A stretch of 64,000 bases of DNA, taken from assembly GCA_021156365.1 (NCBI GenBank), contig JAJNDK010000003.1, positions 1 to 64,000 of the forward strand, read 5' to 3'. Below are positions 52,653 through 61,206 of this stretch, piece by piece. The translations under genes were made by a program, and so were the position numbers. Every line of letters starts with the position of its first letter. Position 1 is the stretch's first letter. The notes beneath the pieces were generated by a model. The model saw only the letters and a program-made list of their open reading frames with translations. It made no database searches and had not been told where the DNA came from. The stretch comes from Bacteroidota bacterium. Lineage in GTDB: Bacteria; Bacteroidota; Bacteroidia; B-17B0; Aurantibacillaceae.

Positions 52653-53453
52653 TTATTTGGCTGCTGCCTGAGCATTCATCGCCTTTACGATACGTGCAGC
52701 AATTTCGTCAGCGATCTTCGAGAAGTATTTGTCGGCGATCTTTGAAGGTGTATTTATATCGGAAGGAAAAGTGGTTTTACTAATGCCCGAATTGATCTCT
52801 TTCCCGTCTTTGGTCAACACGGTGTAATGCACGGTTAAGGTGCGGGTTGATTTCGTAGTGAGGTCCGAAGCGGGCATTTCAGTGGTGATATCGAACTGAT
52901 TAATGAAAAGGAAAATGTCGGTTTTGTATTTGCTGTTAAAACCTGTCAGCAGACTTTTATCCTTTATTTCCGCATTCATGAATTTTCCATCGGTTTCCGT
53001 AACAGCTACCAATTGTCCTTTCTGCACATAGTTTTGATCTTTTTCTTTTTTCGGAGCAGCGTATTTGGCCTGATCAGGGATCTTATCGAACCGGTAGCTC
53101 AGCTTTTCGTAAGTGGTAACGAGATCTTTTTTGTATTTGGTTGTGTCGTCGAGGAAAGACATCACTTCCATTTTTTTCTTGATGCTCTTGTAAAGCTCTT
53201 CATCCAGCCCAAAACGAAAATTCTCTTTGATCTTTTTCTGGTTCCATTTGGTTTCCTCGTTGATCTTGTGATCGATCTGGCTCATATACATCCTCGGCTC
53301 GAAAGGTACGATCAGCAATTTATGGGCGGTCGTTTTACGAACCGGCTCATTGCTCAGGTTGGGCGTGGACGAATTACTGATAGTCGTTTGCGCATACGAA
53401 GCATTCGCTGCTGCAATAGCAAAAAGGAATGGTATCGTTTTTTTTAGCAACAT
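52653..53453 (-). CDS. Secreted hypothetical protein
   Basis: The 266-residue protein has a signal peptide (MLLKKTIPFLFAIAAANASYAQ) and a Lys-rich mature part (KKMEVMSFLDDTTKYKKD, KYAAPKKEKDQNYVQKG). Repeated beta segments follow (DIFLFINQFDITTEM, TRTLTVHYTVLTKDGKEI). I recognise no family. It lies 12 bases beyond the RseP gene on the same strand and may be co-transcribed with it. Confidence 0.75.
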   Translation of the reverse strand: MLLKKTIPFLFAIAAANASYAQTTISNSSTPNLSNEPVRKTTAHKLLIVPFEPRMYMSQIDHKINEETKWNQKKIKENFRFGLDEELYKSIKKKMEVMSFLDDTTKYKKDLVTTYEKLSYRFDKIPDQAKYAAPKKEKDQNYVQKGQLVAVTETDGKFMNAEIKDKSLLTGFNSKYKTDIFLFINQFDITTEMPASDLTTKSTRTLTVHYTVLTKDGKEINSGISKTTFPSDINTPSKIADKYFSKIADEIAARIVKAMNAQAAAK

Positions 53454-53465
53454 GCTTAACTGGAT

Positions 53466-54818
53466 TTACTTGAAGGCCCTGACTATATCATTGCCATTGG
53501 CATAGATCATCAACAGCAATAAAAATGCCATACCTACATACTGTGCATAGGTCAGGAATTTTACGCTCGGGGCTCTGCGGGTGATCATTTCCCAAAGGGT
53601 GAACAATACGTGCCCCCCATCGAGTGCAGGGATCGGGAGCAGGTTCATAAACGCAAGGATGATCGAAATGAACGCGGTCCTGTTCCAGAAATCTTCCCAG
53701 TCCCACTCACTTCCGAATATTTTGGCCATGGAGCCGAAGCCGCCCACATGTTTGTAACCTCCGGTGCTCGGTTTCAGGATCAGCTTGAACTGGTCGATAT
53801 AGAAATTCAGTGTGGCAAATGTTTTTTTAACGCCGGCAGGGAAGGATGCGAAGAAACCGTAATCTGTATGCTGCAATTTGATGATACCAAGGCTGTCCAG
53901 CTCATGAAGCGGAAGCAGCGCCACTTCCAGGTTGCCATCGGCCGAAACTTTGATGTTCTGCAAAACTTCTTTTTTTCCTTTCCGCTCTACGGTAAGGCTT
54001 ACGGTTTTGCTCCTGTAGTTTTTTGAAACGGCTCTCCACTCATCCTGGTAATTAACGGGGATGGAATCGTTGAGAAAAAGCAGCTTGTCAAACTTCTGTA
54101 AGCCGGTAGTTGCATTAATGGACTGATCAGCAAAGCCGCCAATATAAAATGGTGCGCGGATCTGTATCAGGCTTTGTCTTTCATTTTTCGCCAGCTTATC
54201 AATGAGATCCACGGGCAGGGGAATGGTTTGTAGTTTTCCATCGCGTTCCACCACCACTTGTTTGGCAGAAAGGACTTTTGGCAGCAATTCATTGTAATAC
54301 TCCAGCTTTTCACCTTCTACGGAAATGATTTTATCGCCCGATCTGAAGCCCAATGCCTGTCCCAGTGAATCGACAGCGATACCATCTTTCAATTGGTTCA
54401 TTGGCAGTTTATCCTCGCCCCATGCAAATAATACCATTGCATAGATGAGAAATGCCAGCAGTACATTTACAATAATACCACCCAACATAATTATGAGTCG
54501 TTGCCATGCCGGTTTGGAACGGAACTCCCAGGGTTCAGCCGGCTTTTTCATCGCTTCCGTATCCAGGCTTTCATCGATCATCCCTGCGATCTGCACATAT
54601 CCACCAAGCGGGAACCAGCCCAATCCGTAGGTCGTATCGCCGATCTTTTTCTTGAACAAAGAAAAATTGAGCAGGCCCGGAAGCGGAAAAAGAAAATCGA
54701 AAAACAGGTAAAATTTCTCTACACGGGTTTTGAATATACGTGCAGCTATATAATGGCCACCTTCATGAAACAGGATCAGGATGGAAAGACTTAGTAAAAG
54801 TTGAATAGCTTGTATCAA
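53466..54818 (-). CDS. rseP: RIP metalloprotease (site-2 protease)
   Basis: The 450-residue integral membrane protein has the active-site FHEGGH (His18, Glu19, His22) in its first helix, a PDZ domain (GQALGFRSGDKIISVEGEKL, about 150-220) and a second PDZ-like part. The conserved LPIPALDGGHVLF is near the end. It cleaves transmembrane proteins, classically anti-sigma factors, within the membrane. Whether it acts on a regulator of the ECF sigma gene at 48942 is only a possibility. Confidence 0.95.
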   Translation of the reverse strand: MIQAIQLLLSLSILILFHEGGHYIAARIFKTRVEKFYLFFDFLFPLPGLLNFSLFKKKIGDTTYGLGWFPLGGYVQIAGMIDESLDTEAMKKPAEPWEFRSKPAWQRLIIMLGGIIVNVLLAFLIYAMVLFAWGEDKLPMNQLKDGIAVDSLGQALGFRSGDKIISVEGEKLEYYNELLPKVLSAKQVVVERDGKLQTIPLPVDLIDKLAKNERQSLIQIRAPFYIGGFADQSINATTGLQKFDKLLFLNDSIPVNYQDEWRAVSKNYRSKTVSLTVERKGKKEVLQNIKVSADGNLEVALLPLHELDSLGIIKLQHTDYGFFASFPAGVKKTFATLNFYIDQFKLILKPSTGGYKHVGGFGSMAKIFGSEWDWEDFWNRTAFISIILAFMNLLPIPALDGGHVLFTLWEMITRRAPSVKFLTYAQYVGMAFLLLLMIYANGNDIVRAFK

Positions 54819-54920
54819 TGCAATTTAATTTTGAAATGCAAAGATAACAAGGTTTTGATTGTATGCACCTTTTTAAATCCTAATTTTAGTGAATACCAGG
54901 CAGATAGAACGAATGTGGTG

Positions 54921-55844
54921 CTATGCGTTCAATGGACCCGTGTTCGGCTGCTCTCTTCGTTTGTAGAGGAACCAGATCATACCACCTACAAGCAGTACGC
55001 TTAATCCCATCAGCGACAGATTCACCTCTTCTCCGGGCTTCGGAGACATCGGATCTTCCGTGATACTGCCTGTTATGTAAGCCATCACTACAGCGAATGC
55101 ATTGTTCACCGTATGCGCTATAATAGGCACCCATAAATTGTTGGTGTAGGCATACAGATAACCGAGCACGGCACCTAATAACATACGTGGTATAAAACCG
55201 AAGAACTGGATGTGTATAGCACTGAAAAGAATGGCGGTGAGCCATACTGCAATGTGAACATTCATTTTATTTTCGATGAACAGGCGTTGTAAAAACCCCC
55301 GGAAAAAGATCTCTTCACTTAAGCCTGCCATGAATGCCACCACGAACAGGTTAAGGATTAGTCCGCCAACAGACCTGTCGATAAAGAACAATTCAATGCT
55401 TTCCGTGGCTGATTTTTCTTTTATACGCATCCACTCTTCGATGCCGTGCATGGATTCCGGCAAATGCATATTCGAATTCCAGATAGAAGTACCGCTCACG
55501 ATCGGCAATGCGATCAGGCAAATGGTAATACCAACCAACAGATGTGGAAGCTTTGGGAATTTGTTGAGGCGAAGGAACCGGAGCTTTTCCTGCCGGAGCA
55601 CCATACTGAAAAGCATAGCGGGAAGAATAAAAACAAAGATCACAATGATCGCCTGGCCTACTTTCAGCATCGTTATCATGCCGGGATCATCCCGGTACTG
55701 CTGCAGGGCGCCATTGTCCTCTCCGAGCCCGCTGAAAAAAGCAAGCACGAGAAAAAATCCCAGTGCGATTAATAACTGGAACCATACAGGTGTGCGGTGT
55801 TTGATGAGCGGGGACGGTGTTTGTTCTGTTTCGCGGATCTCCAT
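54921..55844 (-). CDS. CPBP family intramembrane metalloprotease
   Basis: The 307-residue protein has about seven membrane helices and the CPBP signature SEEIFFRGFLQRLF, with AILFSAIHIQFFGF and later GYLYAYTNNLWVPIIAHTVNNAF (His). Such proteins (Rce1/Abi family) cleave CAAX or other substrates in membranes. The N-terminus is short and Pro-rich. It is adjacent to the M3 peptidase, with 3 bases between them. Confidence 0.92.
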   Translation of the reverse strand: MEIRETEQTPSPLIKHRTPVWFQLLIALGFFLVLAFFSGLGEDNGALQQYRDDPGMITMLKVGQAIIVIFVFILPAMLFSMVLRQEKLRFLRLNKFPKLPHLLVGITICLIALPIVSGTSIWNSNMHLPESMHGIEEWMRIKEKSATESIELFFIDRSVGGLILNLFVVAFMAGLSEEIFFRGFLQRLFIENKMNVHIAVWLTAILFSAIHIQFFGFIPRMLLGAVLGYLYAYTNNLWVPIIAHTVNNAFAVVMAYITGSITEDPMSPKPGEEVNLSLMGLSVLLVGGMIWFLYKRREQPNTGPLNA

Positions 55845-55847
55845 TCT

Positions 55848-57575
55848 TTATTTCAGCTTTTCGTATTCATTGCTTACAAAATTCATCAGTTCTTTGATAT
55901 ACTCTACTGAAAAATCAAATTTGATCCCCGCTGCTTTGTATATTTCGGGAATAGGTTTGGTATATCCCAGTTTAAGAGCTGCCTTGTATTGCCCGAGCGC
56001 TTTGGCCGGATCCTGCTTATAATTGCGCCACACAGCAATAGCACCCAGCTGGGCCATTCCATATTCGATATAATAGAAAGGTACTTCGAACAGATGCAAC
56101 TGTCCCTGCCAGCTTCTTTTTTGTGCATGCTCAAAACCGCTGTAATCCACTGTTCCGGTTCCGAATTCTTTGGTGATCTTCATCCACTCGGTATATCTTT
56201 CTTCAACAGAATGGAGCGGATGCTGATACACCCAGTGCTGGAATTTATCTATACAGGCTATCCAGGGAAGTGTTTTCAATATTTTCTCCAGCTGCTCTGT
56301 TTTTGCAATGCGCAGCTCTTCTGCATTCGTAAAGAAACTCTCCCAATGTTCCATGGAGATCAGCTCCATGCTCATACTGGCCAGCTCGGCTACTTCCGAT
56401 GGTGTGCCTTTGAAATCGGTGAGCTCGAGCGGATTACAAAGAAACGAATGCACCGCGTGCCCGCCTTCGTGCACCATGGTTACTACATCTTTCAGGGTTC
56501 CGACAGCATTCATAAAAATAAAAGGAACCCCTGATTCGTAGAGCGGGTAGTTATAACCTCCCGGAGCTTTGCCTACTCTCGACTCGAGGTCCAGGTGTTT
56601 CAGCTCACGCATGGTAGTGATACAATCGGCAAAGAAAGGATCGATCGTGCTGAAGCAGGCGATCGTTTTTTCGGTAAGCTCCGCACCTGTTTTGAAAGGC
56701 TTTAATGGCTCTCTGCCGCTGATGTCAAATTCGGTATCCCAGGGCCTGTAGGATTCGTATCCCAATTTATCTTTTCGTTCCTGTTCCAGTTTCCGGTTAT
56801 GGGGAACGATCACTTCTGCAATGGCATCGTGAAAATTATAGCAATCCTGTGCCGTGTAATCAAAACGGCCAAGGTCTTCGAATTTATAATCGCGGTAATT
56901 TTTGAAGCCTGCATTCAACGCCACTTTATTTCTGAGCCCGATCAGCTTCGTATAGAGCTCATTCAGTTTGGTCTCATCTCCCGACTTGCGATCCTGGATC
57001 TTCCTGTAGATAGTTTCCCGCAGTTCCCGGTCCGTTGATTTAAGCAGACTGGCTGCACGTTGCAGGGTGATCTGCTCACCATTGTGTTCGATCGTTTGTG
57101 CAGAAGAAATGACACCGTATTTCTGTGATTCGTTATTGATCTCCGTATTCAGGGGGATGTTTTCTTCTCTGAATAGCTCGAGGCTCTTTTTTATTCCTCT
57201 CACAAAAACGAAATACGTATTTTTTTCAAGCTCATCGAGGAAAGGGGAGGCGATAAGTTTCTTTTGAAGCTTGTTGGATAATGGAGCGATCTTCGGCTCG
57301 ATATCTTCTACGAAAAAGGTGTAGCTATTCAGCAGGGCCTCATCAAATGTATCGCAGGTCATTCTTATATACCTCCATGCATAATCTTCACTTACCACCG
57401 CCTCCAACTCACTCCAGTCAAGCAGCCACTTTTTCAGAGAGGCACTGTCGCTTATGTTTCTTTGCAGGAGGTCTGTATAAAACGGCTCCAATACGGACCA
57501 GTTATCAATTTTTAATGCTGATGGAAGAAAGCTCCTCTTCAGTGTTAACGAATTACTTGTTTCTATATGATTCAT
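55848..57575 (-). CDS. M3 family oligoendopeptidase
   Basis: I use the ATG at 57575 (MNHIETSNSLTLKRSF), giving 575 residues; the longer frame adds a non-conserved leader. The peptidase domain carries the zinc motif MVHEGGHAVHSF and the third ligand region EVAELASMSMELISMEHW. The long helical body (PELEKNTYFVFV-type) is that of an M3 oligoendopeptidase F-like enzyme. It cuts short peptides in the cytoplasm. It has no signal peptide. The stop lies 3 bases before the CPBP gene start. Confidence 0.9.
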   Translation of the reverse strand: MNHIETSNSLTLKRSFLPSALKIDNWSVLEPFYTDLLQRNISDSASLKKWLLDWSELEAVVSEDYAWRYIRMTCDTFDEALLNSYTFFVEDIEPKIAPLSNKLQKKLIASPFLDELEKNTYFVFVRGIKKSLELFREENIPLNTEINNESQKYGVISSAQTIEHNGEQITLQRAASLLKSTDRELRETIYRKIQDRKSGDETKLNELYTKLIGLRNKVALNAGFKNYRDYKFEDLGRFDYTAQDCYNFHDAIAEVIVPHNRKLEQERKDKLGYESYRPWDTEFDISGREPLKPFKTGAELTEKTIACFSTIDPFFADCITTMRELKHLDLESRVGKAPGGYNYPLYESGVPFIFMNAVGTLKDVVTMVHEGGHAVHSFLCNPLELTDFKGTPSEVAELASMSMELISMEHWESFFTNAEELRIAKTEQLEKILKTLPWIACIDKFQHWVYQHPLHSVEERYTEWMKITKEFGTGTVDYSGFEHAQKRSWQGQLHLFEVPFYYIEYGMAQLGAIAVWRNYKQDPAKALGQYKAALKLGYTKPIPEIYKAAGIKFDFSVEYIKELMNFVSNEYEKLK

Positions 57576-57829
57576 TTGATATAAAAAAGCTTGCAAAGAT
57601 GGCATAAAATAATAATAAGTCAGGCATAAAAACAAATGATTGTGAAGAGTGGCAGGGTCTTTGTTTTTCGCTCTTTTCAATATGTCATCGTGAATAATGT
57701 ATCTTTTTGATAGTGAGAAGGTTATATTGTTTCCAAAAAATAAACAATTTATTCATAGTGGTAAAGAGGTTTTAACAAGTGTTTTTTGATCAAAAAGATA
57801 ATACCTTAGTGAAATTTTAGAAGTATATC

Positions 57830-58267
57830 ATGAAAAAGTACAGTTTAGCATTGCTTTTATTCCTTTTTGCCTTTTCCGTTCCGGTTTTGGCTCAAACAGA
57901 ACCTGTAGCGCCCAAAAATCCGTACCGTAATACTAAAGTGTATACTTCGGATCTTCTGATAGACGGTGCAAAACTGGACAAACGTATTGCCAAATATTAT
58001 GCAGAGCCGGATCTGCTGAAAATGAAATCGACGAAAATAAACCAGCTGAATTATCTTTACCTCAAAACCTATACAGTTATCGGTTATAATAGCCTCGACG
58101 CGGAAGTGAAAAAATTTATTGATGTTTCTTTCGATATCGGTTTGTATGAAAAGTACCGGAAGGCAGATGATAAAGCCATTGTGGAAGTGAACATGGAAGG
58201 GAAAAAATTCACTGTGGAGTTGCTCTCCCGTTCGGAAGTGCTTAAAACGAAAGAAAATATTCAATAA
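57830..58267 (+). CDS. Small secreted hypothetical protein, first of a paired module
   Basis: The 145-residue protein has a signal peptide (MKKYSLALLLFLFAFSVPVLAQ) and a mixed helical/beta mature part (KLDKRIAKYYAEPDLLKMKS, FTVELLSRSEVLKT). A TACCTTAG element at 57802 lies 20 bases before the start. I do not recognise a family. It is 18 bases before the CUB-like adhesin at 58286, so the two probably form one transcript. The 254-base gap upstream of it (57576-57829) shows nothing else. Confidence 0.75.
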   Translation: MKKYSLALLLFLFAFSVPVLAQTEPVAPKNPYRNTKVYTSDLLIDGAKLDKRIAKYYAEPDLLKMKSTKINQLNYLYLKTYTVIGYNSLDAEVKKFIDVSFDIGLYEKYRKADDKAIVEVNMEGKKFTVELLSRSEVLKTKENIQ

Positions 58268-58285
58268 AAAAATAAAACAGGTCGC

Positions 58286-60610
58286 TTGAAAAAAGGTATT
58301 CTACTAATTGGTTTTTTGTTTGCTGTTCTGGGCAATGCATTTTCGCAGATCTATAAGATCGACACGATCAGCGGGCAGACCATTTCTACCTGCAGCGGAA
58401 AGGTGGTTTCTTCCATTCCCGGCCAGTTCGTGGGGGGAACGAACGGATACCTGGATAATGAAAGCGATACAGTAACATTTTGTTCTTCTACCGGCGGTCC
58501 TTTGCGCGCTAATTTTTATTTTGTTTCGCTGGAAAGCAATTTTGATTTTCTCTATGTATACGACGGGCCTTCTGTTGCGAGCCCGCTTATAGCAACTCTT
58601 ACGGGTGATGTTTTATACCCGGGTGTTTTCACTTCCGCCGGATCCTGTCTTACCTTTCGTTTTGCTTCGGATGGTGGTACTGCCTGGGGTGGCTTCAGTT
58701 TTATCCTGGGCTGTAACCCGGTACCGTGTAACTCCAATCTTCCTGCAGCCGACAGCTGTTCGGTTGCCCCTGTTATCTGCAACCTGGACAACTGGTGCGG
58801 TAATACTTCCGGATGGTTTACCCGCGACAACGGGAACCTTGACATTGGAGGCAGCAGCGTTTTTTCCTGTGGAACGATCCAGAACAATTCCTGGCTGGCT
58901 TTTATTGCAAATGCCACCACTGCTACTTTCCAGATCACTTCTGCCTGTAGTTCTGCTACCCTCGGTGGGATTCAGGCCATCGTGCTTTCATCGCCTGATT
59001 GTGCAAACTTTGCTTCCGTTTCCAATTGTGTAACCCAGGGATTGCCGGGAACCGATGTGTTAAATGCTACCGGCCTGATTGTCGGCCAGAAATATTACAT
59101 CATGGTAGACGGTGTGGATGGAAATGATTGCAACTATACGATCAATGTTCAAAACGGGGCACAGGTTGCTACCATTGCTGCAGCAATTGACCCGGTATGC
59201 CCGAATACCAACGACACCCTTACTGCCACTGCTCCCGGAACAGGGCTGACCTATAACTGGATACCAGCGCCATTGAGCGGACAGGGCACCGCCACAGCTG
59301 TATACAATGTGGCAGGAACTACCACCTATTCGTGTGCTATTACGGGAGCATGCGGTGCTGTTGAAACACCGACGATCAGTGTCACTACGCTGGCAGCTAC
59401 TACGGTTGTTATTAACGATACTACTGTATGTAACGGAGATATAGCCAGCTTAAGCGCTTCAGGTGCCGATACCTATGTATGGAGCGCCGGTATTACGCCA
59501 ACAGGTGTTACAACGGCTTCTATTGCGCCGGTTTCCACAGCTACCTATACTGTTACCGGAACCACCACTATAACCGGCTGTTCGGACTCTGCACAATTTA
59601 TTGTTACTGTGAATAATTTACCTGTACTAAGTGTTCCGAATGACACAGTGTGTATGGGCTCTGCAGCTTTATTGGTAGCAAGCGGAGCAACAAGCTATTT
59701 ATGGAGCACTTCATCTACAAATGATTCGATCACTTTCGTGCCGGCTGCGGCAGGAGCCACAACGTTTACAGTAACAGGAACCACTGCCAATTGCTCTTCG
59801 GATACGGTTGTTTCGGTTGTAACAAAGGCCACACCGGCATTGGCCACACCTGTAATTGAAACGGCAGTGTGTAGTTTACCGAATGGTTCTATTGTCGCTG
59901 CTGTTTCGGGCGGCACAACACCTTACAGTTATTCCTGGACTGCTGTACCAGGCGGCACAACTGTTGGCTCTTCGGATACATTGGCCAACGTAATGGCAGG
60001 CCAGTATCAGCTGACAGTGACAGATTCCAACTCCTGCGTGGTTACAGGCGGGCCGTATACGGTTAATGACAGTGCGCTTGTTACAGCACAATTTACAGCA
60101 AATCCGACAAGCGGCATTTCCCCGCTGACGGTAAGTTTTATCAATATAACAACTGGTACCAATACATATAGCTGGAATTTAGGGAACGGACAAACATCGG
60201 TTTTGCAAAGCCCTCCTGCACAGATCTACACAAGCGATGGGACCTATACAATTACACTCGCGGTGGATAACGGAACCTGCAAAGATACAGCTACAACAAC
60301 CATAAGTGTTACAAGTAAATCGACGGTAGACACGATCCCGAATGTGTTTTCCCCTAACGGTGACGGGATCAATGATGTGTTTGAGTTCAGGGCCAATAAT
60401 ACAGTGATCGAACTCTTCGAAGTATACAACAGATGGGGCGTAAAAGTATACGAGGCACCTGAATTGGCCACCTTATCAAAGGTAATCTGGGACGGTCATA
60501 CTACAAGCGGACTTCCTTGCTCCGAAGGCACTTATTTTTATATTTTCAAAGCTACCGGTAATGACTCCACCGGTTTCGAGGTTTCAGGCTTCCTGACACT
60601 TGTCAGATGA
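58286..60610 (+). CDS. CUB-like/PKD surface protein with T9SS type B sorting domain
   Basis: The start is a TTG at 58286 that begins a signal peptide (fMKKGILLIGFLFAVLGNAFSQ); 774 residues. A CUB-like domain (about 25-150, LESNFDFLYVYDGPSVASP, CLTFRFASDGG) is followed by a Cys-rich domain (about 155-290, DSCSVAPVICNLDNWCG). Then come Ig-like domains (NDTTVCNGDIASLSASG), a PKD domain (SFINITTGTNTYSWNLGNG) and a type B sorting domain with VFSPNGDGINDVF and VYNRWGV. It is inferred to be T9SS-exported. It shares this N-terminal plan with the partial gene at 61207. Confidence 0.92.
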   Translation: MKKGILLIGFLFAVLGNAFSQIYKIDTISGQTISTCSGKVVSSIPGQFVGGTNGYLDNESDTVTFCSSTGGPLRANFYFVSLESNFDFLYVYDGPSVASPLIATLTGDVLYPGVFTSAGSCLTFRFASDGGTAWGGFSFILGCNPVPCNSNLPAADSCSVAPVICNLDNWCGNTSGWFTRDNGNLDIGGSSVFSCGTIQNNSWLAFIANATTATFQITSACSSATLGGIQAIVLSSPDCANFASVSNCVTQGLPGTDVLNATGLIVGQKYYIMVDGVDGNDCNYTINVQNGAQVATIAAAIDPVCPNTNDTLTATAPGTGLTYNWIPAPLSGQGTATAVYNVAGTTTYSCAITGACGAVETPTISVTTLAATTVVINDTTVCNGDIASLSASGADTYVWSAGITPTGVTTASIAPVSTATYTVTGTTTITGCSDSAQFIVTVNNLPVLSVPNDTVCMGSAALLVASGATSYLWSTSSTNDSITFVPAAAGATTFTVTGTTANCSSDTVVSVVTKATPALATPVIETAVCSLPNGSIVAAVSGGTTPYSYSWTAVPGGTTVGSSDTLANVMAGQYQLTVTDSNSCVVTGGPYTVNDSALVTAQFTANPTSGISPLTVSFINITTGTNTYSWNLGNGQTSVLQSPPAQIYTSDGTYTITLAVDNGTCKDTATTTISVTSKSTVDTIPNVFSPNGDGINDVFEFRANNTVIELFEVYNRWGVKVYEAPELATLSKVIWDGHTTSGLPCSEGTYFYIFKATGNDSTGFEVSGFLTLVR

Positions 60611-60662
60611 TTTTTAGTAAAAAACGAGCGTAAAAAAAGAAAGGTCTGGAAAAAGATGTTTT

Positions 60663-60693
60663 TTTGTTATTAACAAAAATCCTTCTACCTTAG
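60663..60693 (+). promoter_or_regulatory. Possible promoter of the second module
   Basis: TTTG at 60663-60666, 19 bases, then TACCTTAG at 60686-60693. The same TACCTTAG occurs before the gene at 57830. The ATG at 60725 follows 31 bases later. Confidence 0.5.
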
Positions 60694-60724
60694 TGTTAAG
60701 TTTCATTTACTAAAAACTCAAAAA

Positions 60725-61177
60725 ATGTTAACAAAGCTCTTATCGGTTATTATTCTTAGTATGTCGTCTGTTTTTACGATGTCGGCGCAAAATAAAATTG
60801 TAAAGGAGGGTTCTACCTATCTGAATGGGAATGAGCTGATGCTCGAAGCTGTTTCAGTAAGTGATCCTGTTTTTCCAACAGGAAATTTCAGTATTACAAA
60901 TGCCGATTATTTTATCAATTCATTCAAAGCCTGGTCAACCAGCAATCCTACGCACTATAAGTCCCTTGTAATGGGCTCTGAAAAAGCAGATCGGATCACA
61001 CTGATCCGTGAGGAGTACCGTCGCTTATCTGCTGACCAGCAGGCGGCCTTGAAATCTTTCCTTAAAGACATGGAAAAATTCACTTCCATGCAGAAATCTA
61101 TGTCAGGTGGTGATAAAAACGTTTATCTGCTGACGAAGGAAGATTTCAAAAAATTACAATCCATCCTACAAAAATAA
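60725..61177 (+). CDS. Small secreted hypothetical protein, second of a paired module
   Basis: The 150-residue protein starts with a signal peptide (about 1-20, ending FTMSAQN). The mature part has a beta stretch (GSTYLNGNELMLEAVSV) followed by helices with charged residues (RLSADQQAALKSFLKDMEKFTS, KEDFKKLQSILQK). I recognise no family and see no convincing similarity to the gene at 57830. It lies 29 bases before the partial adhesin and probably shares its transcript. Confidence 0.75.
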   Translation: MLTKLLSVIILSMSSVFTMSAQNKIVKEGSTYLNGNELMLEAVSVSDPVFPTGNFSITNADYFINSFKAWSTSNPTHYKSLVMGSEKADRITLIREEYRRLSADQQAALKSFLKDMEKFTSMQKSMSGGDKNVYLLTKEDFKKLQSILQK

Positions 61178-61206
61178 GTGTGTTTTAACTAAAATAACCT
61201 ACGAAA

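Noticed and set aside
53466-54818. A link of RseP to the ECF sigma gene at 48942 as a regulated pathway
   Set aside because: There is no anti-sigma gene beside either, and they are several genes apart; this is only a generic possibility.
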